From: Alphaproteobacteria bacterium UBA6062
GTDB taxonomy: Bacteria > Pseudomonadota > Alphaproteobacteria > Sneathiellales > Sneathiellaceae
Direction of reading: 5' to 3'
Length of the DNA: 35,141 nucleotides
NCBI GenBank assembly: GCA_002428885.1
Contig: DIYE01000333.1
Coordinates: 554-35,694, forward strand
The stretch's first letter is position 1; the number at the start of each line of letters is the position of its first letter. The notes under the pieces are model-generated. The model was not told the DNA's origin, did no database searches, and was given only the letters and a program-made list of their open reading frames with translations. The position numbers and the translations under genes are program-made. Below are positions 7,149 to 15,410 of this stretch, piece after piece.

Positions 7149-8474
7149 CTATTGTAAAGAGGTTAGTCGAACCGTCATCAGGGAATGAGCGATTTCTGAA
7201 AAACTGCGTTTTAGAATATCCGGTCCTGTCACACGAAAATAGGAACCACTATCCCCTACACAGTCCTTCATGAGTGCCGTCATGCCCTCCGGCGCTTCAT
7301 AGTCGATCATATAAAAAGAAACCCCTTTCCCTTTCAATCTCGCACAGGTTTCAGAAAAAATCCGGTTTTCACCACTTGTCGCACTATGAGCGCTTCCGGT
7401 TAGCAAAATAATTGCTTTCTGGACAATCCCGTCAAACGGCGAAGGGGCCGAGCCAATCCCGCCCCAGGCTGCTTTCCATTCCGGTGCGAGCATTCTCTCC
7501 GCCCACAGCATTGCCCGTCCACCGGCATTCTCGCCATGTGCCGTCCAGTTATCACTGCTTGCCTTTAAATCATGAATTCTGTTGCCCAGAGGGTGGATCG
7601 GCATGGACGTACAGCTGGTAGGCGTATTGATAAAAAAACGCTCTTGCCCGTCCGGATCTGTTTCATGATCAACTGTCAGAATAACCGGGAAAGGGTTTTC
7701 GGTCGGCGGCGCATCATCTTCTCCGGAAGATCCGCTTCGAATTCCTAGACACCAACGTTGTTCCTCAAGGGTCCCCATCCAGTCCCGATAACCGGCAACC
7801 ACAGGAGGAATCTCATTATCGGGCCAATCTGTTTCAACTGTCCAGTCACGCCGGGAGCCAACATGAACAACCTCATTTCCAAACGGAATCATACCGACAT
7901 AAAGGGATTGATCCGCGTCCGCCAGAGTGGATAACTGATCCAGAAAATCTCTGACAGATTTTTTCATATAGGTTAGTTTTCCGGTGTCTCCGGCCTCGGC
8001 AGTTCTGTCCACGAGGATCACAATCTCCTGATTTCGAACATTTGCCTTTGCAGTTCCGGAAAAAGAGACCGCGACCGGTTCCATGGTTCCAAAACCGGCC
8101 ATCAATGTTGTCGGAACAGTTACTGTCAATGAAGCAGAAACGGTCTCCATCCCTGTCTCGTGAGAGAGGGAAAAACGACTTAGAGCTAATGCATCATCTG
8201 AGATAGATAGGAACGGTGTTTCTTCAATGCCCTGCCGGACAAAGTCACGGACCAGTGGTTCAAGTTCACCCTCGTCAATCAGATCTCTGTATCCGGCGCC
8301 GAACATTAAGGCGCTTTCTGTCATCTCCTGTATTCGGCTTTGGGCAGCAAAATACCGGGACAGATCTAACGCAAGAGCCATGCTGCCAAAAACCAGGGAG
8401 AAAGCAAACAACAGAAGAAGCGATGCTGTTCCCCGTTGATTACGCCATAAACTGATTGGGACAGGGGACTTCAT
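7149..8474 (-). CDS. tadG: TadG-like pilus assembly protein with VWA-like domain
   Basis: A 441-residue protein, last in the Tad operon. The N-terminus has the pseudopilin-like RGTASLLLLFAFSLVFG membrane segment (residues 14-30) typical of TadG, without the Glu found at position 5 in Flp and TadE. The periplasmic part contains a VWA-like fold beginning VILVDRTAEAG near residue 150, which corresponds to the metal-binding DxSxS of a true VWA domain but has lost it (DRTAE). The segment KAIILLTGSAHS supplies the second VWA strand. TadG is a minor structural component of Tad/Flp pili at the cell envelope. Its ATG overlaps the stop of the upstream tadE by 4 bases, and a GGGAAGGG ribosome-binding site precedes it. 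Confidence 0.88.
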   Translation of the reverse strand: MKSPVPISLWRNQRGTASLLLLFAFSLVFGSMALALDLSRYFAAQSRIQEMTESALMFGAGYRDLIDEGELEPLVRDFVRQGIEETPFLSISDDALALSRFSLSHETGMETVSASLTVTVPTTLMAGFGTMEPVAVSFSGTAKANVRNQEIVILVDRTAEAGDTGKLTYMKKSVRDFLDQLSTLADADQSLYVGMIPFGNEVVHVGSRRDWTVETDWPDNEIPPVVAGYRDWMGTLEEQRWCLGIRSGSSGEDDAPPTENPFPVILTVDHETDPDGQERFFINTPTSCTSMPIHPLGNRIHDLKASSDNWTAHGENAGGRAMLWAERMLAPEWKAAWGGIGSAPSPFDGIVQKAIILLTGSAHSATSGENRIFSETCARLKGKGVSFYMIDYEAPEGMTALMKDCVGDSGSYFRVTGPDILKRSFSEIAHSLMTVRLTSLQ

Positions 8475-9037
8475 GCGCCCTTCCCTGATCCGCCTTTTTC
8501 AAACCGTAACAACCGTCGTGCGACAACAGCAACGGCCCTATCCCGATACGGAAAATAGGGCGTCAGGTAAAAGCTGCTATTCGGCGTCACACAGAGCCGA
8601 ATGCTTGAAAAATGCTGGCGCGGGACAGACAGAGGATTATCGAAGGTCGCGTTCATATCCGCTCCCTCCGATATGTCGCAGGAGGCCACAACATCACCAA
8701 CCGCACCGGACCAGAGAATATTGGTTCCGGAAACGGCCGAATATTCCAGGACCTGACCCCGAATTTCAATTGATTGGATCTCCTCGGAAAGGGCAGAATG
8801 GTTAAGAATATCCTGCCGCAGACCTTCCAGTACAGTGAGATCCGCGACCGGTTTTTGACTGAAATGACGGACAGTCTCCGCCGCTGCCTGATCTACTCTG
8901 TGAGATAACTGGGTAAATCTGACAAAATCCGTACCCAGAAAAAGCACCAATACAAGAACTGGAAGGGCAATGGCAGTCTCCACCATGACATTCCCCCGCT
9001 GCCCGGATACAGTTTTGATCCTATTCTGAAATCGCAT
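8471..9037 (-). CDS. tadE: TadE-family minor pseudopilin
   Basis: A 188-residue pseudopilin-like protein. After a short basic leader it has QRGNVMVETAIALPVLVLVLF, the TadE signature. Cleavage after Gly15 by the TadV/CpaA peptidase would put Glu at mature position 5, as in Flp pilin. The rest is periplasmic with a conserved-looking cysteine pair. The start is the ATG at 9037, which has a strong GGAGGAG site 6 bases upstream; a GTG at 9064 in the same frame has no such site. TadE is a minor component needed for pilus assembly. It is coupled to tadG downstream and overlaps nothing upstream when the ATG is used. Confidence 0.88.
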   Translation of the reverse strand: MRFQNRIKTVSGQRGNVMVETAIALPVLVLVLFLGTDFVRFTQLSHRVDQAAAETVRHFSQKPVADLTVLEGLRQDILNHSALSEEIQSIEIRGQVLEYSAVSGTNILWSGAVGDVVASCDISEGADMNATFDNPLSVPRQHFSSIRLCVTPNSSFYLTPYFPYRDRAVAVVARRLLRFEKGGSGKGA

Positions 9038-9060
9038 TATCCGCTCCTCCTGCCGATTTA

Positions 9061-9531
9061 TCACAGGACCTGATGATCCAGGAGATGAATATCTCTTTGG
9101 AAAACACCGGCCCCAAGCAAGGCTTCCGCCAGCGGCGTAACAGCCGTCATCCTGTACTGAACCCGGTAAAGAGAAACAGGGGCTTTGCCGTGCGAAACCG
9201 GTTGAACAGATAAACTCAACATATCCCTTTCAATCCAGCCTGCCGCACGTTTCCGGGTAATTTGAAACAGCCTGTCCTCCAGCTGATCAGATGTGAGATT
9301 TTCTGTCGTATAGCGAGATGTTGCGGCTAATAGTGTGAGGGATGATCTCAAAAGGCCATCTGTTATAAATAAGCGCCCCAAATCAATTGTGGAAAGGCTG
9401 AGAACCAGAATAATCGGGCACAGAAAGGCAAGATCCAAACCGGTTACCCCGCCTTCATGGTGCCAGATCCGGGACCAGTGTAAGATCCCACCGCTCCGAC
9501 CTTTGCTCTCGATCTCAATATCCGGAAACAC
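9061..9531 (-). CDS. Second TadE-like pseudopilin
   Basis: A TadE/F-type protein with a single membrane segment preceded by HHEGGVTGLDLAFLCPIILVL. Predicted cleavage between Gly and Val leaves Asp rather than Glu at mature position 5, an acceptable but unusual substitution. The GTG at 9531 is chosen as start because it follows an AAGGGGG ribosome-binding sequence at good distance and overlaps tadD by only 17 bases. The frame also allows an ATG at 9573, with a 59-base overlap and poor spacing. The C-terminal part resembles TadE minor pilin periplasmic domains. This gene probably corresponds to TadF-like proteins in other Tad loci. Confidence 0.78.
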   Translation of the reverse strand: MFPDIEIESKGRSGGILHWSRIWHHEGGVTGLDLAFLCPIILVLSLSTIDLGRLFITDGLLRSSLTLLAATSRYTTENLTSDQLEDRLFQITRKRAAGWIERDMLSLSVQPVSHGKAPVSLYRVQYRMTAVTPLAEALLGAGVFQRDIHLLDHQVL

Positions 9532-10321
9532 GTTCTCCCCCTTCCGCCAGAAGAGAGCGGATACCGTTTTCATCCTTGAGATGCCGCACCAGCCGGTAAT
9601 GACGCAGATTGCTCTTTACAACATCGTCAGGAAAATCGAGAGCAATCAGGTTTTCTGCCGCCAGTTCGTCTCCCTGAAGACCATAGGCAAGAGCCAGATT
9701 CTGTCGCATTCGAACCGTTGAAGACCGGCCGAACGCAATCTTGCTTAAGACCGTGATAGCCTGGTCATAATGACCTGCCAACATAAGGGAGAGACCATAG
9801 TTATTTTGAAGCGCAACATCGGCAGGATCAGCGGCAATAGCCTGCCGATAATAGGCATGGGATTGAGCTGGCGATCCGGATAAATCCTGCACGATCGCCA
9901 TAAGCTTCAACGCCGTTTTATTGTTTGGGCTGCGTTTCAAACAATATGTCAGGTGACTTAACGCTTCAGAAGGTCTGGAAAGCCTTAGATATGATTTTCC
10001 CAGTCCAACCAGTGGCTCACAAGTACGATTTCCAAACTCCAGAACAGTTTCATAAGCATCGGCAGCCGCCTTATAATCCGCAAGCTTATATAAAATGTCG
10101 CTGTAGGTAAGCCAAAGATCAGGTCTTCCCGGATGTTTGCGTAAGAGTTTGTGATACAGTTCAGCCGCCCCTCGATAGTCTCCACGTGCCTTCAAGGCCG
10201 CCGCAATTTTCTCTCCCTTAACAGAAGGGCCAGATGGCATTTTTCCCTGTCCGGAAGGCAGTGAAGAACAGGCTGTCACAAACAACAGAACCGGGATGAT
10301 CATCAGAACTGTTATTTTCAT
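9515..10321 (-). CDS. tadD: TadD-like TPR lipoprotein
   Basis: A 268-residue protein starting with a lipoprotein signal (MKITVLMIIPVLLFVTACSS, lipid-attachment Cys18). The mature part consists of tetratricopeptide repeats visible as repeating helical pairs: DYRGAAELYHKLLRKHPGRPDLW, DYKAAADAYETVLEFG, RPSEALSHLTYCLKRSPNN, SPAQSHAYYRQAIAADPAD and HYDQAITVLSKIAFG. TadD proteins are periplasm-facing lipoproteins thought to help assemble the secretin or pilus. The frame runs upstream to 10423, but the ATG at 10321 has a GGAGGGGGAG site, gives a clean lipoprotein signal, and overlaps the tadC stop as ATGA. Confidence 0.9.
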   Translation of the reverse strand: MKITVLMIIPVLLFVTACSSLPSGQGKMPSGPSVKGEKIAAALKARGDYRGAAELYHKLLRKHPGRPDLWLTYSDILYKLADYKAAADAYETVLEFGNRTCEPLVGLGKSYLRLSRPSEALSHLTYCLKRSPNNKTALKLMAIVQDLSGSPAQSHAYYRQAIAADPADVALQNNYGLSLMLAGHYDQAITVLSKIAFGRSSTVRMRQNLALAYGLQGDELAAENLIALDFPDDVVKSNLRHYRLVRHLKDENGIRSLLAEGGERVSGY

Positions 10322-11283
10322 ACTCCCCCTCCGATGCTTCTTATCAGTGAGACAAAACCGGGACCTGCGGAAATGGCAATCACTGGCGGTAAAACCAGAA
10401 GCATCAAAGGCAGGCTTAGCCATACCGGCAGCCGGGCAGCCTTTTTCTCCAACGCAATATGCGACCGCTTCCGACTTTCCTCCGTTACCAGTTTCAAAGA
10501 GGCAGCCACCGGTGTGCCGTACTTTTCCCCCTGCTGCAAAGCGATTGCGAGATAGCGAAAGGTATCTGATCCGGTTCTTTCAACCAGATTGTTAAAAGCC
10601 TCTTTCCGATTTGGCAGAACGGACAGTTCGGCCATAAAAGTATCAAGTTCAGCTTTCATCTGTCTTGAATAGCGAGCGATATGGGATTGTGCCTGCACCA
10701 GTCCGGCATCGATGGTCAGTCCCGCTTCGACACCAAGAACAAGTAAATCAATGACATCAGGTGCCACTCGTTCCAACGCATCCAGCCTGCGTTTTCTTAA
10801 ATACTGCACACCGTATCGCGGAGTGAAGGCACCAAGTAACAACAAACTGACAAGACAGAGTGTCCAGGTAACAGTGCCGGGTTCTCCAAACTGGAAAACC
10901 AGATCAGCAAACCAAAATAATCCAACTCCTGCTAAAGCTCCTCCCAACACCCATACAGTCCCAGGCTCCCCTCTTAAGTCATATGGCTTTCCGGTATCTG
11001 TTATCTCCCGCGACAATTCGCTTTCTCTCTCGTGTGACCGCCATCCTATAAGTGACATCGCATTCCTGACCGATCCGGTTTCCAGAATCCGGGAAAGCCC
11101 TGTCGCCAGATCATCTTGTCCTGAAACACTACCAGTTCCCTCGCCTTGGATGTGCCGGTACCGGCGTTTCCAGGCTTCGTCTCGACGCTTGCGTATCCCG
11201 GATACAAAAAACCAAACGGCAAACCCGAGACAGATCAGGCTGCCTGGGATGCTGACGACATAAAGAAGCTCATGCAGTTTCAT
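10318..11283 (-). CDS. tadC: TadC inner-membrane platform protein (T2SSF family)
   Basis: A 321-residue membrane protein with an N-terminal helix, a central hydrophobic pair and a C-terminal T2SSF domain containing DVIDLLVLGVEAGLTIDAGL and LAIALQQGEKYGTPVAASL before the last transmembrane segments (SLPLMLLVLPPVIAISAGPG). TadB and TadC form the inner-membrane platform above the TadA ATPase that assembles Flp pilin. The gene lies 5 bases after tadB and overlaps tadD by 4. Confidence 0.93.
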   Translation of the reverse strand: MKLHELLYVVSIPGSLICLGFAVWFFVSGIRKRRDEAWKRRYRHIQGEGTGSVSGQDDLATGLSRILETGSVRNAMSLIGWRSHERESELSREITDTGKPYDLRGEPGTVWVLGGALAGVGLFWFADLVFQFGEPGTVTWTLCLVSLLLLGAFTPRYGVQYLRKRRLDALERVAPDVIDLLVLGVEAGLTIDAGLVQAQSHIARYSRQMKAELDTFMAELSVLPNRKEAFNNLVERTGSDTFRYLAIALQQGEKYGTPVAASLKLVTEESRKRSHIALEKKAARLPVWLSLPLMLLVLPPVIAISAGPGFVSLIRSIGGGV

Positions 11284-11288
11284 GGGCT

Positions 11289-12215
11289 CTACCTCACTCT
11301 CGAAATCTGCCAGTGCATCAGAAGGAAGCCCGCGGCAAGGCTTGCGAGACAGTAAAAAAGGATGCTCGTACCCGTGCTATCCTCCAACAGAAAATCAAAT
11401 TGCTCTCGATTTAAGAAAAACAATGAGACACTGCTCGAAACCACCAGGCCTGCAATAATTTTTGCGGCAAGCCTGGATTCCGATGTCATGGCATGAGTTC
11501 GAGCCTGTTGTTCTTTTTGCTCCCGAAGGAGTTTGCTAAGGGTTTCAAGGATATCGGCATATTGCCCCCCTGTTTTTCGCTGCATCGTCAAGGTAGCAGC
11601 CAGATACCGAAACTCCCGGAGTGGATATCTCTCCGCAGCACCAATCAGCACCTGATCAAGAGACTGTCCGATTACCATCTGTTCCGACATGAGGGCAAAA
11701 ACGCCGGATAAAGGCTCCGGCATTTCACTGGCAACGACTTTCATATTCTCCTCAACGGAAACACCGACACGAGCCCCGCGGACGAACAGGTCCAGAGCCT
11801 CGGGGAACTGAGCAGATACACGACGGGAAAACGCCGCCCTTAATCGATTGCGAATGAACAGAAGCGCTATGCCGACACTCACCAGAAAAAGGCCAAAGCC
11901 GATAAACAGATTTGTCCAGAATACAGAAACCATCATCAGGCTCCCGATCATGATGAGAAGAAAGGCGCCGTTATTGACCGTTATCCTGTCAGTCAACTCT
12001 CCTCTATTTTTCTTTTCCGGCTCAAAGATATCAGGGGTTTCCTGCTCAGGAAGATCGGTTCCCTCTTCTATAGCGGCCAGGCGGACATCCAATTTATTGT
12101 CTTTTAGCGCTCCATGGTTTTTCAGAGCAACCAAGCCGGTCAACCCGCCTCCCGCCAGCAACGTGAATAAGATTGCGAGCCTGGAATAAGCATCAATCCC
12201 CTCCAGTACTTCCAT
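11289..12215 (-). CDS. tadB: TadB inner-membrane platform protein (T2SSF family)
   Basis: A 308-residue membrane protein paralogous to TadC. It has one N-terminal hydrophobic segment, a charged stretch (residues 45-75) and two central helices (FLLIMIGSLMMVSVFW, LFIGFGLFLVSVGIALLF). The T2SSF domain follows, with FPEALDLFVRGARVGVSVEENM and FRYLAATLTMQRKTGGQYADILETLSKLLREQ. Its ATG shares one base with the tadA stop (TAATG), indicating translational coupling. With TadC it is expected to transmit ATPase motion to growing pili. Confidence 0.93.
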   Translation of the reverse strand: MEVLEGIDAYSRLAILFTLLAGGGLTGLVALKNHGALKDNKLDVRLAAIEEGTDLPEQETPDIFEPEKKNRGELTDRITVNNGAFLLIMIGSLMMVSVFWTNLFIGFGLFLVSVGIALLFIRNRLRAAFSRRVSAQFPEALDLFVRGARVGVSVEENMKVVASEMPEPLSGVFALMSEQMVIGQSLDQVLIGAAERYPLREFRYLAATLTMQRKTGGQYADILETLSKLLREQKEQQARTHAMTSESRLAAKIIAGLVVSSSVSLFFLNREQFDFLLEDSTGTSILFYCLASLAAGFLLMHWQISRVR

Positions 12216-13582
12216 TATTTCAAAGCCTTTTTCAGGGCATCCCCCAGATTATGCCTGATGATTTTCGCTTCCGAATACGGACGGATTTTCGTGCAGCGGA
12301 ATTCTCCTTCGAAAAGTCCTTCCTCGCTGATCTCGGCTTCTTCAAAGCGAAACAGATCCTGAGTCACGACCGTATCCCCTTCTACACCGACAACTTCAGT
12401 GATGCTTTGAATATACCGATGACCTGAATAGTGCCGGTTTAGATGGACAACAATATCCAGTGCCGATGCAATCTGACGCCGGACCGCCGCCGGGTTAAAA
12501 TTCTGTTGGAAGGTTAGCAGAAGGTCTTCAAGCCTTACCAAGGCATCCCGTGCCGAGTTTGCATGGATCGTGGACATGGAACCATCATGTCCGGTATTCA
12601 TGGCCTGCAACATCTCATGGGCTTCGGGCCCTCTCACTTCGCCAATGATAATGCGATCAGGTCTCATCCTGAGGGCATTTTTCAATAAATCACGCTGGGA
12701 CACCTCACCGCCCCCCTCGACATTGCGCTGTCGTGTTTCCAGGCTGATAACATGCGGCTGCAACAGATTTATCTCTGCGGCATCCTCTATGGTAACGACA
12801 CGTTCATTTTCGCCAATCTTGCCGGAAAGAGCATTCAGCAACGTCGTTTTTCCCGCCCCTGTCCCGCCGGAAACCAAAATATTAAGATGAGAGGCCGCGG
12901 AGATTTCCAGAAATGCCGACATCTGCGCGGAAAGACTGGACTTTTCAACCAGATCTTCAAGGCATATCTGCTCAGAGGGAAATTTCCGAATAGAAATAAT
13001 AGTACCGTGAATGGAAAGCGGCGGAAGGATGATGTTAACCCGGCTGCCATCTATCAGTCTGGCATCGACCATGGGACTACTCTCATCGACACGCCGGCCG
13101 GCTGAAACGGCAATTCTGCGTGCCACGCTCATTAAATGGGCTTCATCCCGAAATTCAAAATCTGTCAATTCCAGGCGACCGGATCGCTCTACAAACACAG
13201 TTTGCGGCCCATTCACCAGAATATCCGTAACGGCATCATCCCTTAATAATTCTTCGATGGGACCGATTCCGATCATATCATTCAGCAGATCCCTGGCGAC
13301 GATACTTTGCTCATTCCAGTTGAGGGGGATTTTTTCCCGGTCTACGATATCGGCAACAGCTTCCGTAATCTTGCCAATCAGATCATCCCGAGACAGGCCG
13401 GCCGCTAAAGTTGGATTGACCGATTCATAAAAATGCCTCCTGACCTCCGCGGCAATGTCGGAGGATACGGACTGTCGACCGATCGGCGATGCTTGCCGGT
13501 TTGGCGTTTCTTCCGGGCCTTGCCAGTCCTCCGGATCTTCCTGGAAACCATATGTAAATTGCGCCACTTTCTTCCCGAACAT
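12215..13582 (-). CDS. cpaF: TadA/CpaF secretion ATPase
   Basis: A 455-residue cytoplasmic type II/IV secretion ATPase that powers Flp pilus assembly. The Walker A loop GGTGAGKTT is at residues 239-247. An Asp box follows (VVTIEDAAEI), then Walker B (RIIIGEVRGPEA) around residue 310 and the His box (TGHDGSMSTIHAN) near 335. The N-terminal all-alpha/beta domain has the CpaF-typical IGPIEELLRDDAVTDILVNGP. Start at the ATG 13582 with an AAGGGGG site upstream. Length and motifs match CpaF, and all catalytic elements look intact. Confidence 0.97.
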   Translation of the reverse strand: MFGKKVAQFTYGFQEDPEDWQGPEETPNRQASPIGRQSVSSDIAAEVRRHFYESVNPTLAAGLSRDDLIGKITEAVADIVDREKIPLNWNEQSIVARDLLNDMIGIGPIEELLRDDAVTDILVNGPQTVFVERSGRLELTDFEFRDEAHLMSVARRIAVSAGRRVDESSPMVDARLIDGSRVNIILPPLSIHGTIISIRKFPSEQICLEDLVEKSSLSAQMSAFLEISAASHLNILVSGGTGAGKTTLLNALSGKIGENERVVTIEDAAEINLLQPHVISLETRQRNVEGGGEVSQRDLLKNALRMRPDRIIIGEVRGPEAHEMLQAMNTGHDGSMSTIHANSARDALVRLEDLLLTFQQNFNPAAVRRQIASALDIVVHLNRHYSGHRYIQSITEVVGVEGDTVVTQDLFRFEEAEISEEGLFEGEFRCTKIRPYSEAKIIRHNLGDALKKALK

Positions 13583-13583
13583 G

Positions 13584-14786
13584 CTACCCCCTTAAAATTT
13601 TAAGCGATGATTTCAGTAGTGATGGTTTTGGCTCAACGGATTGCCCTGCAAGGTCACACGCAATTTCTCTAAGAAGAGCTGCCGCCTTGCCACCGCTTCT
13701 GGAGACAGGTTCGCCCTTCAGGCTTGCAGCGCAGAAATGCCGGCCGTCATACGGAAGAACGTAATCCGGCCGGCGCTTCAAAAATGCTTCGATACGGGCA
13801 GAACTCAGACCTGATTGAAGAGCGGGTCTGCTATTATTTAGAATACAAATCGCTCTGGTCCCGGCATTCGATTTTTCCATCCTTTTCAATAGGTTTTTTG
13901 TATTCCTGAGGCCGGATAAGGATGGTTCCAAAACAATCAGGCAAATATCCGACTGTTCCAGTAACGAGAGCAGACCGTTTGTTATCTGCCCGGGCATATC
14001 TACAAATATATAGTGATAGCGAGACCTTAACGTGCCGATAAGAGCAGGCAGGCTATCATCAGGCCAGGTGTTATCCGTTCCAATGTCATCCTGAGAGCAC
14101 AATAGATCCAGTCGGCTGCTAACCGGTTGCGCCACTCTATCCAGAACAAGAGTATCAAGTCTTTCAGGAGATTTAAGGAGGCTGGAAAACCCCTGCCCGG
14201 CTGCAACTCCAAAATGTAATGCAACATCCCCCTGAATCGTGTCCGGATCAATCAACATGACTTTCCGCCCTTCTTCCCGGGACAGGATGTCTGACAGCGC
14301 GCACAGGATCGAAGTACCCCCAACGCCGCCCGTTGCCCCCATGAGCGTGACGAGTTTACCAGTTGTTGCCGACCTCATAGTTTCACCGGTATGAAGCGCC
14401 TTCAGAGTTGACTGTAACAGGGCACGAGGTACCGGCTTCACCAGATAGTCAGAGACACCGCAATTCAAGAGACTCCGATACAAAGCAACACTGTCTTCAC
14501 CCCCGATCGCAATGACCTGAACACCCGGTGAACAGACTTTGGCAAGATTATCCATATCGGAAAGAGGCATTTCTGATCGGGATATATCAACGATTAACAA
14601 AGAGGGAGACGGTTGGTTTTTATACCGGGATACTGCTGTTGCCACATCCCCCCTGACAATTTCCGTTTGCGGCATTTCCAGTTGCGCAAAGCAGTTATTC
14701 AATATCTGTTCACTGTCCCGATCTACAACAAATGCACAAATATTCTTCAGAGGCTTTTCCGCTTCGGAATAATCTGAAATCCGCAT
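13584..14786 (-). CDS. cpaE: TadZ/CpaE pilus localisation ATPase
   Basis: About 400 residues. The N-terminal 130 form a receiver-like domain with the DRD acidic pair (FVVDRDSE), a possible phospho-acceptor Asp in LLIVDIS and the Lys of YLVKP. Residues ~140-390 form a MinD/ParA-like domain. The P-loop is variant, GATGGVGGTS, with Gly where ParA proteins have the Lys, as is common for CpaE/TadZ. The switch motifs DPDTIQGDVALHFG and FVDMPGQ are present. The family positions Tad machinery at the cell pole. The ATG at 14786 follows GAGAGAGGG; a GTG at 14798 overlapping the cpaD stop (GTGA) is an alternative start. Confidence 0.93.
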   Translation of the reverse strand: MRISDYSEAEKPLKNICAFVVDRDSEQILNNCFAQLEMPQTEIVRGDVATAVSRYKNQPSPSLLIVDISRSEMPLSDMDNLAKVCSPGVQVIAIGGEDSVALYRSLLNCGVSDYLVKPVPRALLQSTLKALHTGETMRSATTGKLVTLMGATGGVGGTSILCALSDILSREEGRKVMLIDPDTIQGDVALHFGVAAGQGFSSLLKSPERLDTLVLDRVAQPVSSRLDLLCSQDDIGTDNTWPDDSLPALIGTLRSRYHYIFVDMPGQITNGLLSLLEQSDICLIVLEPSLSGLRNTKNLLKRMEKSNAGTRAICILNNSRPALQSGLSSARIEAFLKRRPDYVLPYDGRHFCAASLKGEPVSRSGGKAAALLREIACDLAGQSVEPKPSLLKSSLKILRG

Positions 14787-14794
14787 GCCCTCTC

Positions 14795-15400
14795 TCACTT
14801 CTTAAGATCCGATAAAGGGGCTGTTTTCCCGGCCCGCATATTGACCAGGTAATTTTGTTCATACCAACCCATAGCAGGAGATAAAGAATGCGCTGCCTCA
14901 ATTTCCCGAGGAGATTGGAAGCTCATAGCCCGGTTGACGGCCGTTGTGCAGCCGGTATTCCAAACCCCGCGGCCGGAACTGCAATCCACATACCGAACAG
15001 CGAGCCGTTCGATCCTCAATTCCAGGGCCGCCAGACTAGGAGTTGGCTTCACTTTCCCGACGACATGTTCAAACGATAATAGAGAAAGACGCTGATCTGC
15101 CCGAAGACGACGTTTGAGTAATTGCCTTGCCTTTTCCGAATATGGAGAAAGCTCTACGGCAGAAACACCAGAGTTATTGAGTTTTAACAATGTCTCAAGA
15201 AGTGTTTCCCGGTTCCTGTTTACAAACTGCCCGGATGACTGATCCAAAAAAAACTCTCGCGGCTCGAAAGACCGGACAAGCGTCACTGCCCGCTCATTTG
15301 ATGACGGGCTTGATGGCATGGGGGAGAATGCGAGACATCCTGTCAAAAAAATCGGAATGACGATGAATGATAACGAGATACCGTAGCGCAAAGTTTCCAT
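14795..15400 (-). CDS. cpaD: CpaD-family pilus assembly lipoprotein
   Basis: A 201-residue lipoprotein. The signal ends in the lipobox IFLTGC near residue 22. The C-terminal half holds the CpaD hallmark GCTTAVNRAMSFQSPREIE, including the Asn and the Cys that usually pairs with the earlier VDCSSG cysteine. CpaD is an outer-membrane partner of the CpaC secretin in Alphaproteobacteria. Start at ATG 15400 with AAGGAAGGG upstream. It lies 10 bases after cpaC, consistent with one operon. Confidence 0.88.
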   Translation of the reverse strand: METLRYGISLSFIVIPIFLTGCLAFSPMPSSPSSNERAVTLVRSFEPREFFLDQSSGQFVNRNRETLLETLLKLNNSGVSAVELSPYSEKARQLLKRRLRADQRLSLLSFEHVVGKVKPTPSLAALELRIERLAVRYVDCSSGRGVWNTGCTTAVNRAMSFQSPREIEAAHSLSPAMGWYEQNYLVNMRAGKTAPLSDLKK

Positions 15401-15410
15401 TTCCCTTCCT

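Noticed and set aside
10322..10423. N-terminal extension of tadD
   Set aside because: It would bury the lipoprotein signal; the ATG at 10321 has a strong ribosome-binding site and the ATGA overlap with tadC.
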